A stretch of DNA of 37,755 bases from Myxococcales bacterium (GTDB lineage: Bacteria; Myxococcota_A; UBA9042; GCA-2863065): assembly GCA_018780435.1 (NCBI GenBank), contig JADMJS010000168.1, forward strand, positions 1 through 37,755. Reading direction: 5' to 3'. The translations under genes and the position numbers were made by a program. The notes under the pieces were generated by a model that saw nothing but the letters and a program-made list of their open reading frames with translations, did not search any database and was not told where the DNA came from. Position 1 is the first letter of the stretch, and each line of letters starts with the position of its first letter. Below, piece by piece: positions 7,404 through 15,572 of this stretch.

Positions 7404-8855
7404 ATGCGTGTACTCCTCGCCATCCCGCCTTACGATTTCCGCGACTTCTACCCTGAGTACATGGCGCGAAAGACGGCGGACCGCAGCCGCTTCGGCCTCA
7501 TCCCCGGCGCGACCCCGCCCATCGGCCTCCTGCTCATCGCGGCGGTGCTGCGGGAGGCCGGGCACGACGTCTTCTTCCTCGATGGGGTCTACGCGACCGA
7601 GGAGGACTTCCAACGGGTGATGGCGGTACACGGAATCGAGCTCGTCGGGCTCCTCATGATGGGCTACGGCTGGAACACGTCGCAGAGCTTTTTGCTGCGC
7701 CTGAAAGAACGTTTCCCGGACGTTCCCATCGCGGTGGGCGGGCCATGGCCAGACGTGATGCAGCGCGAGTGCCTCGAGCAGAACCCGGCCGTCGACTTCG
7801 CCGCCGCGGGCGATGGCGAGTACATCATGCGTGACCTCGTGGCCTGCGTGGAGCGCAAGGGCGACCTCAGCGCCGTGAGGGGCATCGCGTGGCGAGATGG
7901 GGACGTGGTTCGCGTGAACCCGAAGGCGGCGCTCATCTACGACCTCGACGCCCTGCCCTTCCCAGCACGCGACCTCGTCGACATGTCGAAGTATGCGCCG
8001 TCGATCGGCCACTACCACCGCTTGCCGGCGACCACCATGATGGGACAACGAGGCTGCAAACACGAGTGCATCTTCTGTCACACGAACACCTGGATGCGTC
8101 ACGGCGAGCGCTATCGAAGCGCAGTGAACGTCGTAGACGAAATGCAGGAGCTGGAGGAGAAGTACGGCGTCCGCGACATCCTCTTTTGGGACAACAACCT
8201 GACCGAGGACTACGACGGCATCCACACTCGGTGCGAGGAGATCCTTAGGCGCGGACTGTCCGTCATCTGGTCGGGCAATACGCGCTCCGACACGCTCGAC
8301 CTGCCGACCGCACGCCTGCTGAAGCGCGCGGGGTGCTGGAAGTTGCTCATCGGGATCGAGTCGGGGGTGCAGAAGAACCTCGACACCCTGAAGAAGGGCG
8401 AGACCCTCGAGCAGATCGAACGTGGCGTCCGCATCTGTCAGCAGGTCGGCATTCGGGTCTTCGCGACCGTCATGTTCGGGATCCCCGGCGAGACTTACGA
8501 AGAGGGCCTCCAGACCATCGAGTTCGCCAAGAAGCTGAACGCGGACTACACCAAGTTCTTCACCATCGGCGTCCACCCCGGTACGGCGCTGCACGACATG
8601 GCTGACCGCTACGGCACCTGCCTCGGCCACGCTCAGAGCCAGTCCCACCAGTCGAGCGGCTTCGTACCGAACACCATGTCCAAGGCGCAGCTCGACGAGC
8701 TCATCCACCGTGCCAATCGCAGCTTCTACATGCGCCCGGCCTACATCGCGATGAAGCTCCGGACGATGCGCAGCCCCACGGACCTCTATCAGAACGTCGT
8801 CGGCTTCCGCGCGTACTCGCGGGCGGTCTTCGCGGAACGCGCCGCCCGCGCGTGA
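7404..8855 (+). CDS. B12-binding radical SAM enzyme
   Basis: The 483-residue enzyme has an N-terminal cobalamin-binding-like Rossmann domain (MRVLLAIPPY to about 150, with GYGWNTSQSF and VGGPWPD). A radical SAM barrel follows, with the 4Fe-4S motif CKHECIFC (Cys218, Cys222, Cys225). Typical later elements are present: LFWDNNLTED, LIGIESGVQ and VFATVMFGIPGET. This layout is that of the BchE/HpnP/HpnJ class, which methylate or rearrange lipids, porphyrins or antibiotics; the substrate cannot be told from sequence. The start is ATG with only a weak GAGA ahead. Its stop overlaps the glycosyltransferase start (GTGA), so both likely act in one pathway, perhaps on a membrane lipid. Confidence 0.92.
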   Translation: MRVLLAIPPYDFRDFYPEYMARKTADRSRFGLIPGATPPIGLLLIAAVLREAGHDVFFLDGVYATEEDFQRVMAVHGIELVGLLMMGYGWNTSQSFLLRLKERFPDVPIAVGGPWPDVMQRECLEQNPAVDFAAAGDGEYIMRDLVACVERKGDLSAVRGIAWRDGDVVRVNPKAALIYDLDALPFPARDLVDMSKYAPSIGHYHRLPATTMMGQRGCKHECIFCHTNTWMRHGERYRSAVNVVDEMQELEEKYGVRDILFWDNNLTEDYDGIHTRCEEILRRGLSVIWSGNTRSDTLDLPTARLLKRAGCWKLLIGIESGVQKNLDTLKKGETLEQIERGVRICQQVGIRVFATVMFGIPGETYEEGLQTIEFAKKLNADYTKFFTIGVHPGTALHDMADRYGTCLGHAQSQSHQSSGFVPNTMSKAQLDELIHRANRSFYMRPAYIAMKLRTMRSPTDLYQNVVGFRAYSRAVFAERAARA

Positions 8856-9862
8856 GCTCGCGGACCACGATCGCCGTCATCGTCCCGGTCCGGAACGGAG
8901 AGACACTCGGGCTCTGCCTCGCGGCGTTGCTACGAGGTCAGCGCGCCCCGGACGAGCTGGTCGTCGTCGATGACGGGTCGTCGCCGCCCGTCGCCGAGAC
9001 CAGCCTCCCCTCATCGGTCCGAGTCTTGCGCCGTGCCCCGGCCGGCCCGGGGGTCGCCCGAAACGCGGGCGCCGCCGCGACCACGGCGGAGCTCCTCGTC
9101 TTCGTCGACGCCGACGTCGAAGTGGGAGCCGACACGCTCGCCCGCCTCGAAGCGGCGTACGTCGATGGCGGCCGCGTCGCCCTGCAGTGCGTCTACGATG
9201 CGGACTGTCCGGTGCCGACCGTCCCCGCGCGTGTCCACAACACCTTGCAGCGCCACAACCTCCTGAGCCTGGGCGATGAGGCGCACCACGCGACACCCCA
9301 CCGGCTCCGCGGGCTCTCGTCGTTCTGCGTCGCTATCGCCCGGCACGCCTTCGTGGCGGCCGGGGGCTTCGATGAGCGAATCGCACGTGCGACCATCGAA
9401 GATGACAACCTCGGTCTCACGCTCACCCGCCTCGGCTACGACGTCTGGGTCCTCCCGGACGCGACGGTGCGGCACCACTCACGCCCGACCATCCTGCGCC
9501 TCCTTCGGCGCATGGCGGCGATGGCCGAGGATCGGGCGTTCACCGGCCCACTCGGCAGCACGCTGGCGAGCCTCTCGTCTGGACGATCGCATCATCGGCC
9601 CGAGTTTCTCACCGCCGTTTTCCTCATCGGGCTCGCGCCGCTGGTCCCGCCCGCGGCGGGGGGGCTTGTATTCGCGAGCCTCCTCGTTCAAGGGCGCTCA
9701 CTCGCCGCGATCGCCAGCGAACACGGCACCCTGACGGCATTGTTGGGCGCGCCTATCCTCGTGGGCCTCGCGGGCGCGGCGGCGGCCGGTTCGACATGCG
9801 GGCTCATCCGGCGACTCCATCGCTCGATGGCCCACTCAACGGAGGCTTTGTGGGGATCCTGA
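8852..9862 (+). CDS. Family 2 glycosyltransferase, membrane-anchored
   Basis: The 336-residue protein starts at a GTG overlapping the radical SAM stop. It has the GT-A nucleotide-sugar fold: IAVIVPVRNGE, VVVDDGS (Asp40/41), ARNAGA, the DxD-like metal site VDADVE (86-88), and the acceptor-side EDD (183-185). Two hydrophobic helices near the C-terminus (about 254-281 and 293-314) should tether it to the inner membrane. It would transfer a sugar from a nucleotide donor to a lipid or other acceptor. Acceptor and sugar are not predictable. Genomic coupling to the radical SAM enzyme suggests a shared modified lipid or glycan product. Confidence 0.9.
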   Translation: MSSRTTIAVIVPVRNGETLGLCLAALLRGQRAPDELVVVDDGSSPPVAETSLPSSVRVLRRAPAGPGVARNAGAAATTAELLVFVDADVEVGADTLARLEAAYVDGGRVALQCVYDADCPVPTVPARVHNTLQRHNLLSLGDEAHHATPHRLRGLSSFCVAIARHAFVAAGGFDERIARATIEDDNLGLTLTRLGYDVWVLPDATVRHHSRPTILRLLRRMAAMAEDRAFTGPLGSTLASLSSGRSHHRPEFLTAVFLIGLAPLVPPAAGGLVFASLLVQGRSLAAIASEHGTLTALLGAPILVGLAGAAAAGSTCGLIRRLHRSMAHSTEALWGS

Positions 9863-10782
9863 CCCGCCTGCGCCGCTTCGCAGAAGACCGACTGTCGTCG
9901 GCCGCGAAGCCCAACGTCGTTCCGGTGCGAGATCCAGGACTCGAGCCGGGACTCCACTTGCCACCGCCCCGCGAGCTCACCGTGCGGCTCGCGGGGCGCC
10001 GAGAGCTCGCCCGCGACACGCTCTGGCTCTCGTTCGAACCGGTCGATGCCCCGCTCTTCACCTGGCTGGCGGGACAACACGTCTCGCTGTTCTTCGACCC
10101 CCCGGGGGGCGACCCACGCGCAGACGCCGTGCCGGGTGCGCTCATGGCGAGCCGCCGCGAGACCCGAATCTACTCCATCTGGAACTCCCCTACGGACGCT
10201 TCGGGGGCCCCGGCGTCCACCGTGGAGGTGGTCGTGAAGCTCATGCCGGTGGGGCGGGCCAGCGACACCTTCCGCCGCATGGACATCGGCGTCACCTTGC
10301 CCATGGTGGGGCCTCAAGGCACCTTCGTCCTGCGGCGCCGGCTCCCCGAGAAGCTCGTCTTCGTCGCGACCGGCACGGGCATCGCGCCCATCCGGCCGAT
10401 GCTCGTCGAGCTGGCACGGCGCGGCGCGCTCTCCTCCGCCACCCTGCTCTGGGGTGTGCGCAGCGACGCCGACCTCTTCGAGCTGCCCGACGTTCCAGCG
10501 GGGCTCCGAGTGATTCGGACGTTGTCTCGACCCGACGAAGCGTGGACCGGCGCTCGCGGCCGGGTGACGGCGCACCTCGGCGCCGTCGACCTGCATCCGG
10601 ACCGCGGCCAGGTCTACGTCTGCGGCAACGGCCAGATGATCCTCGACGTCTTCGCCGCCCTTGCGCCATCGGGACTACGGCGCGAGACCGGCCACATCGT
10701 CTACGAGAAGTTCTTCGACGCCGGCTTCGGTGGCATCACCGGAGCGGCGCTTCTGCCGCGCGGCCCCCTCTCCGTCCCCTGA
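9850..10782 (+). CDS. Ferredoxin-NAD(P)H-type flavin oxidoreductase
   Basis: This is a flavin reductase of the FNR superfamily, about 310 residues. An FAD-binding beta-barrel contains RIYSIWNS (residues 106-113, the RxYSxxS flavin motif). An NAD(P)-binding domain contains ATGTGIAPIRPM (GTGIAP at 175-180) and VYVCGNGQM (about 255-263). There is no 2Fe-2S domain, so electrons must pass to a separate ferredoxin or directly to a partner enzyme. The open frame begins at 9796 inside the glycosyltransferase. The GTG at 9850 is preferred because GGAGG at 9841-9845 is correctly placed; it then overlaps the upstream gene by 13 nt. It could supply electrons to the radical SAM enzyme, which is inference from the operon. 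Confidence 0.88.
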   Translation: MGILTRLRRFAEDRLSSAAKPNVVPVRDPGLEPGLHLPPPRELTVRLAGRRELARDTLWLSFEPVDAPLFTWLAGQHVSLFFDPPGGDPRADAVPGALMASRRETRIYSIWNSPTDASGAPASTVEVVVKLMPVGRASDTFRRMDIGVTLPMVGPQGTFVLRRRLPEKLVFVATGTGIAPIRPMLVELARRGALSSATLLWGVRSDADLFELPDVPAGLRVIRTLSRPDEAWTGARGRVTAHLGAVDLHPDRGQVYVCGNGQMILDVFAALAPSGLRRETGHIVYEKFFDAGFGGITGAALLPRGPLSVP

Positions 10783-10811
10783 GCTCGTTTAGCTCCTTCG
10801 AGGTAGTACCC

Positions 10812-11285
10812 ATGATCTATGACATCCCCGTCGAGACGCTCTCCGGCGAGACGCGCACCTTGCGCGAGTACGAAGGTAAGGTCCTCGTCATCGTCAACAC
10901 GGCCAGCAAGTGTGGGCTCACCCCGCAGTTCGAAGGGCTCGAAGCGCTGTGGCGGGAGTATCAGGGCCGCGGGCTCGTGGTGCTCGGCTTCCCGTGCAAT
11001 CAGTTCCTCTGGCAGGAGCCTGGGTCGAGCGCGGAGATCGGCTCCTTCTGTCAGCGCAACTACGGGGTCAGCTTCCCCATGCACGCCAAGGTGGCCGTCA
11101 ATGGGGGCGAGACCCACCCGCTCTTTCGAGCGCTGAAGGCGGCGGCCCCCGGGCCGCTCGGGCTCGAGCTGGTGCGGTGGAACTTCACGAAGTTCTTGGT
11201 CAATCGACGCGGCGACCGGGTCCGGCGCTTCGCCCCGAAGGAGCTGCCGTCGTCGATGAAGGGGGCTATCGAGGCGCTGCTCTGA
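10812..11285 (+). CDS. Glutathione peroxidase (Cys type)
   Basis: The 157-residue cytosolic peroxidase reduces hydrogen or lipid peroxides with thioredoxin or glutathione. The family motifs are clear: NTASKCGLT (peroxidatic Cys34, a TGT codon and not selenocysteine), LGFPCNQF (Gln64), and WNFTKFLV (Trp123, Asn124), which complete the catalytic tetrad. Cys80 in IGSFCQRNYG sits where the resolving cysteine of thioredoxin-dependent members stands. The open frame extends upstream to 10542, but the ATG at 10812 matches the family start and lies 29 nt after the reductase. It is last in the operon and ends just before a terminator hairpin. Confidence 0.94.
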   Translation: MIYDIPVETLSGETRTLREYEGKVLVIVNTASKCGLTPQFEGLEALWREYQGRGLVVLGFPCNQFLWQEPGSSAEIGSFCQRNYGVSFPMHAKVAVNGGETHPLFRALKAAAPGPLGLELVRWNFTKFLVNRRGDRVRRFAPKELPSSMKGAIEALL

Positions 11286-11292
11286 CCCGGCG

Positions 11293-11317
11293 GCCGGCCG
11301 GCACCACACCGGCCGGC
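11293..11317. terminator. Convergent terminator hairpin
   Basis: GCCGGCCGG (11293-11301) and CCGGCCGGC (11309-11317) form a perfect 9-bp GC stem with a 7-nt loop between two convergent genes. It lies 7 nt after the peroxidase stop and 13 nt past the facing lipoprotein stop. There is no T-run on either strand. It probably serves both directions. Confidence 0.6.
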
Positions 11318-11330
11318 ACCACCCCAGCGA

Positions 11331-13280
11331 TTATTCGGTGACGTCGACCTCGACGGTCGCTTCCGGGCTCCAGATATAGGGCTCGGTCTTGGCGAAGACG
11401 CGCAGCGCGAAGACGTACTTACCCGCCTTGTCCGGGATGATGTCGCGAGTCGCGTCGCCGGGAGACCCGTTGATGATGAGCTGGCTGCCGGCAGGCTTGT
11501 CGACGAGGTAGAAGGCGTAGGCGCCCTCCCCGATCTCGGAGGCCGGCGTCGAGGCCGCACCCGAGAGGGTGAGCTCCTTACCGACCTTCTTCTCTCCGCT
11601 CGCCTCGAGCGCCGCCGCGATCACGGGCACGGTCGGCGCGACGAAGCCGCGTACATTCATGTTGGATGCGACCAGCGTCGCGCCCGAGCCGTCGACGTAA
11701 TCGATGTACATGGTCGAGGAGACCTGCGGCTCGTTGTCGTTCACGACCATCGTCAGCTCGACCGACTGCACGCCGCCCACGGGGACCGTCAGCGGGAAGG
11801 CCAGCGCCGCGTCGACGGTGAAGTACTCGGACGCTTCCCCCTGACCGAAGGCGTCTTCGACGCGCACGGCCTTCACTTCGAGATCCGCGTTGCCGCAATT
11901 GTAGATCATGAAGCGTCCGTCCACGGCCTCACCCTTGGCAGTGGCTACGAAGTCGAGCGCCATCTGGCTCGAGACGTCGCCGGGGCCGAAGTCGAAACAC
12001 GGCTTCGGCGTGCCACCGAACATCGGGACCTCGATGGTCCCCGGGCCCGGGTTCACGTAGGCGATGGTGAGCGTGCCGTTCTTGCCGGCCGCGTCCGTCG
12101 CGCAGTACTTCACGGTGCACTCAAGCGTACGTCCCGCCGCGAGGGCGGCGTTGCCGGTGACGGGCGTCGGCTCAGCGCCCTCCTGGGCCGGCGGGAACGC
12201 GCACGTCACGGTGTAGAAGTTGCCCTGGAGGTCTTCCGGGACCTCGCGCGTTTGGACCGTCATGATCGCGGGGCCGACGTTGTAGATGGAGACGACCTTC
12301 TCTTCGCAGGTGCTCGGCGCCACCGTCGTGAAGTCGAGGAAGCCCTTGGTCTCCTTCTCGTCGTAGCTGACTTCGAAGTTGCCGGCCTGAGCGGCCTGCG
12401 TCGTGATCGGGATGATCGTCGGCTGGGACTGACAGTCGAACTCGACCTGGATCTGGGTCTGGTCGGTTCCCGCGCCCCCCGCGGAGGTGTAGGTGACCGT
12501 AAACGAGACCGGCGACGCGTTCGGCTTGAGCTCGGTCCCGTCGGCGAAGTCCTGCGTCAGCGTAAAGACGTTGGCCCCGCCGACCATCTTGACGCTGTTG
12601 ACGGTGCACGCGCAGGTGCCGGAGTTCTCCACGGTGAAGGTCTTGATCTCGGGCTTGCCGACCTCGGCTTCGAGGAAGATGTCCGACGGTGGGTAGACCT
12701 TGGGCTCGCGTCGGCACTTCGGCAGCGCGAACTCGATGACCGCCTTCGGCACGGCCGGGTCGTCGGTGAGGATCTCGATGGTCGCCGAGCTCTCGCAGTT
12801 GTTCTCGGCTTCGCACGCCGCACCGGGTTCATAGACCATGTCGATCTTCAGCGGCGAGTCGCCGGGCGCGATCGTCAGCGGGAGGCCGAGGGCGGGGTCG
12901 AAGCCGCGCCAGTCGAGCACCATCCACTTGCTCTTGGCGGTGCCGTCGGCGTTCACGTCGAGCTGGGTGACGCGCGAGATCGTCACGGGCGCCGTGCCGT
13001 TGTTGCGCAGCGTGATCTCGGCCTTCTGGCGCTGGCCCGTGCCCGGCTGGACCTTTTGGAACTCATGGAGCCCTTCGAGGACGGACGTCACGATGGCCCC
13101 TTCGACGGCGACTTCGAACTGAGGCTTGGACCCCTGCGAGAAGCTGTCGCCACCGCACGCCGACGCCACGAGCACCGTGAGCGCTGAGAGGGCTCGGCGG
13201 AGCGACCCTTCGGCCTTGCCACGAATGCTCACGCCCACGTCGCGTCCTTCTGCCACAGCCACCCTGCTCATCATTCGCAT
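11331..13280 (-). CDS. Choice-of-anchor-D domain lipoprotein
   Basis: The 649-residue surface protein has lipobox ASAC at Cys42 after a long basic n-region. The mature part is built of immunoglobulin-like beta repeats of the choice-of-anchor-D/ASH type. Recurrent motifs are AEITLRNNGTAPVTISRV, KTFTVENSGTCACTVNSVKM, KVVSIYNVGPAIMTVQTREV and FMIYNCGNADLEVKAVRV, spaced about 110-130 residues apart. A last C-terminal segment resembles a PKD/Ig domain (AYAFYLVDKPAGSQLIINGS). Many cysteines suggest disulfides outside the cytoplasm. The frame runs upstream to 13535, but the ATG at 13280 follows a good GGAGG (4-nt gap) and gives the right signal peptide. The protein is probably structural or adhesive; no enzymatic motif was seen. 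Confidence 0.85.
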   Translation of the reverse strand: MRMMSRVAVAEGRDVGVSIRGKAEGSLRRALSALTVLVASACGGDSFSQGSKPQFEVAVEGAIVTSVLEGLHEFQKVQPGTGQRQKAEITLRNNGTAPVTISRVTQLDVNADGTAKSKWMVLDWRGFDPALGLPLTIAPGDSPLKIDMVYEPGAACEAENNCESSATIEILTDDPAVPKAVIEFALPKCRREPKVYPPSDIFLEAEVGKPEIKTFTVENSGTCACTVNSVKMVGGANVFTLTQDFADGTELKPNASPVSFTVTYTSAGGAGTDQTQIQVEFDCQSQPTIIPITTQAAQAGNFEVSYDEKETKGFLDFTTVAPSTCEEKVVSIYNVGPAIMTVQTREVPEDLQGNFYTVTCAFPPAQEGAEPTPVTGNAALAAGRTLECTVKYCATDAAGKNGTLTIAYVNPGPGTIEVPMFGGTPKPCFDFGPGDVSSQMALDFVATAKGEAVDGRFMIYNCGNADLEVKAVRVEDAFGQGEASEYFTVDAALAFPLTVPVGGVQSVELTMVVNDNEPQVSSTMYIDYVDGSGATLVASNMNVRGFVAPTVPVIAAALEASGEKKVGKELTLSGAASTPASEIGEGAYAFYLVDKPAGSQLIINGSPGDATRDIIPDKAGKYVFALRVFAKTEPYIWSPEATVEVDVTE

Positions 13281-13585
13281 GTCGCCTCCGGAGGCGCGCC
13301 CACCATCGTCTCGCTGGGATCCCCCAGCGCACGGGCCGCCGAGCGCGGGACTATACGGAAGGAGCACGCGTTCGGCCAGTGCGACCCACCTGGGTCGGGG
13401 CGTACCCAGCTCTATTGACGTCAGGACGCCGTCCTCATCGCGATCGCCGCGTGGTCCACACCGTGCAATGAGCCACAGCGCCCCGAGGTCGCCGCCGCGT
13501 CCCAGGGCGGGTTCCAGCCCGCCCTCCCGCGTCACGCGACCCGCCAGGCGGACGCTGAACTCGACGCCCCCCGGAGGACCCGCTC
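13281..13585. promoter_or_regulatory. Divergent leader region with two hairpins
   Basis: This 305-nt gap separates two divergent lipoprotein genes. It holds a 7-bp perfect hairpin CGCTGGG/CCCAGCG (13312-13329) in the leader of the minus-strand gene. Another is GGGCGGG/CCCGCCC (13505-13524) in the leader of the plus-strand gene. A TATAGT box on the minus strand (13356-13351) is a possible -10 element without a clear -35. No coding sequence is supported here. Confidence 0.4.
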
Positions 13586-14779
13586 ATGACGACCCGTTCG
13601 ACGAACGCACCACCCACGACGAGCGCCCTGCAAGCGACTGATCTCGCGACGCCGACGGGCGGTCCCCGTTCTCGTTCTCCGCTCGCCGGGCTTTTTGGGG
13701 CCGGGAAGGCGGCGAGCCGAGCGGCGGCGTTGGCACTCGCCTGCGCGTGCAACGACGGCGGGCTTGAGACCGAAGCGCTCGCCGCGCTCGACGACCGCGG
13801 CGAGGTGGCCACGACGGGGACGGCAGCGATAGACCTCGTCGTCTATTGGGGCGCTTTGGCCGCGCAGGCTGACGGGGCTGCGGACGCGCGACCGGAGGTC
13901 GAGTGGCAGGGTCAGCTCTCGGCGGAGGGCGGGTCGATCACCCTCACCGGCGTCCATCACTTCGAGGCCGACGACACGGCGGCGGCACGTTCGAATCAGA
14001 TCCTCTTCAGGAGCCGGGTGGCGTCGGACCTCGATGGCGTCTACGTGTCGGTCCGAGCGTCGTCGACATCACCGCGGCTCATCCTGTCTGGTAAGGGCAT
14101 CGTACCCGCCACGATCCCCCTCGCAGAGCTCGGATGTGCGCCGGTGCGCCTCCGCCACACCGAATCGAAGGGGAGCGGTCTCTTCATCCAGAAGGCGTGC
14201 CCGAAAGAGGTTCGTGCGCCTTCGCTCGACGTCGAGATCGCGTGGGGCCGGGTGCAAGGCCAAGCCGCCTCGACGGCGAACTGGGGCATCGAGGTCTCAG
14301 CGACCGACGCCACCATCGACGCGGCCCAGCCCTTCGGGTTCGAACCACTCGACCGGGTCACCTTGCGCCTCGGAGTACTCCAGGCCACGAGCACCACGAC
14401 GACCGACCTCGACGCGGTCCGCATGAAGGTCCGCGCCACGAGCTGGGCGAACGCCGATGCCGCCACCTTGTGCGTCTCGCGTGGCGGGACGGCCGCGGGG
14501 TGCTTCTCTCTGGCCGAGCTCCCGTGCCTCACGGCCGAGAACCGCTTCACCCCCGCCACGGGCCTGCGCGTGACTGGGCGTTGCCAGATCGACGCCGCCT
14601 CCTACGCCGCGTTCACTGGAGGCCCCCAGCTCTTCCCGAACCCGGACCAGTACCCGAACCCAGAGTGGTATCCGGACCCGAGCTGGTATCCGAACCCAGA
14701 GTGGTACCCGGATCCGAGCTGGACGGTCGCGACGTCCGCCTATCCGAACCCGGAGTGGTACCCGAACCCGGAGTGGTGA
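13586..14779 (+). CDS. Lipoprotein with C-terminal Y-P-[ND]-P repeat tail
   Basis: This 397-residue protein has a long basic N-terminus and a lipoprotein-type signal (ALALACAC, Cys53 or Cys55). The mature body (about 60-345) looks beta-rich, with six or so cysteines and no family I recognise. It ends in an unusual tail from residue 350. There are seven hexapeptides of the form Y-P-N/D-P-x-W, in the order FPNPDQ, YPNPEW, YPDPSW, YPNPEW, YPDPSW, then after TVATSA YPNPEW and YPNPEW as the very last residues. GGAGGA lies 7 nt before the start, so the long N-terminus is genuine. It is first in a packed plus-strand run with the VOC, Cys-rich and PLD genes. The role is unknown; the tail may bind carbohydrate or protein partners at the surface. 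Confidence 0.8.
   Translation: MTTRSTNAPPTTSALQATDLATPTGGPRSRSPLAGLFGAGKAASRAAALALACACNDGGLETEALAALDDRGEVATTGTAAIDLVVYWGALAAQADGAADARPEVEWQGQLSAEGGSITLTGVHHFEADDTAAARSNQILFRSRVASDLDGVYVSVRASSTSPRLILSGKGIVPATIPLAELGCAPVRLRHTESKGSGLFIQKACPKEVRAPSLDVEIAWGRVQGQAASTANWGIEVSATDATIDAAQPFGFEPLDRVTLRLGVLQATSTTTTDLDAVRMKVRATSWANADAATLCVSRGGTAAGCFSLAELPCLTAENRFTPATGLRVTGRCQIDAASYAAFTGGPQLFPNPDQYPNPEWYPDPSWYPNPEWYPDPSWTVATSAYPNPEWYPNPEW
14633..14776 (+). repeat. Seven 18-bp units encoding Y-P-N/D-P-x-W
   Basis: In-frame, near-tandem 18-bp units close the preceding gene. Units of two kinds alternate (YPNPEW and YPDPSW) and use slightly different codons (TATCCG/TACCCG, AACCCA/AACCCG). The copies are therefore old enough to have drifted while the peptide was kept, a hint of selection on the protein. 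A non-repeat hexapeptide TVATSA interrupts the array after unit five. Confidence 0.9.
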
Positions 14780-14826
14780 TCGCGCCGGGCTTGCGAGCCC
14801 AGCCCCCTGCGTGCCATGTTTCCGGG

Positions 14827-15570
14827 GTGGCCATCACGCAAATCCAAAGCGTCAATCTCTTCGTCTCAGAGTCGGACGCCGTCCTTCGCTTCTATGAGGA
14901 CGGGCTCGCTCTCCCCCTCGCACGCCGCGCGCCCGGGCTGACGGCCTTCTACACCGGCGACGTCCACCTGAACCTCGTGAAGCCGGCCGGCAGCGACTCG
15001 TCCCTGATCGGGCGCTCGACCGGCGTCACGCTGCGGATGCGGGGCGACGGCGAGCTGCCTCAGATCCTGCGCCGACTCGAATCGAAGGGCTTCTCCGCCA
15101 GCGAGAAAGACCTGGTGCGCTGGCGCAACGGCGCTCGGGCCGAGGTGAAGGACCCCGACGGCAATCGCCTGACGCTCATCGAAGATCCCGATTGGCGCAA
15201 TGACCTGACTTTCTTCGATGGTCCGTCGTCCGTGTGCCTCCGCGTGAAGGCGTTGCGGCCCGCCCTCGAGTTCTACCTCGGGATGCTTGAGCTCTCGATG
15301 GACGAGCAACCCGATCCCAATGTGGCCATCCTCATGCCGGGCGGGACGCAGCTCGTCTTGACTGACCGCGGCCAGCCCTTTCCGGCCATCCCCGTCGAAG
15401 GCGAGACCGGGATCTGTTTCACGGTGGAGCGGCCGAGCGGGACCTTCGACGAGCTTCAGGGCCGCGGCGTTCGCTTCGCCGAGGCACCACAGTTGGTCGG
15501 CAAGACGTGGGTCGGCTCCATCCGCGACCCCTCGGGCAACGTCATCACGCTCATCGGAAACGAAGGGTGA
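14827..15570 (+). CDS. VOC-fold protein with two glyoxalase-like domains
   Basis: The 247-residue cytosolic protein consists of two vicinal-oxygen-chelate modules. The first (ITQIQSVNLFVSESDAVLRF to about 118) ends with VKDPDGNRLTLIED. The second (about 125-246) starts SSVCLRVKALRPALEFYLGM and ends with IRDPSGNVITLIGNEG. Each has the family's beta-alpha-beta-beta-beta order and the DPxGNxxxLI signature. Members are glyoxalases, dioxygenases or antibiotic-resistance proteins. The metal-ligand residues are not clear enough to pick one. The GTG at 14827 is chosen because the domain starts right there; the open frame upstream is a shadow of the previous gene. It has no good ribosome site. The next gene follows with overlap or 2 nt spacing. 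Confidence 0.85.
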   Translation: MAITQIQSVNLFVSESDAVLRFYEDGLALPLARRAPGLTAFYTGDVHLNLVKPAGSDSSLIGRSTGVTLRMRGDGELPQILRRLESKGFSASEKDLVRWRNGARAEVKDPDGNRLTLIEDPDWRNDLTFFDGPSSVCLRVKALRPALEFYLGMLELSMDEQPDPNVAILMPGGTQLVLTDRGQPFPAIPVEGETGICFTVERPSGTFDELQGRGVRFAEAPQLVGKTWVGSIRDPSGNVITLIGNEG

Positions 15571-15572
15571 TC

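Noticed and set aside
10812..11285. Selenocysteine in the peroxidase
   Set aside because: The catalytic position is a TGT cysteine codon; there is no in-frame TGA.
13732..13746. TTGGCACT...TGC as another sigma54 promoter
   Set aside because: It lies within the signal-peptide part of a gene and the GG to GC distance is 11, not 12.
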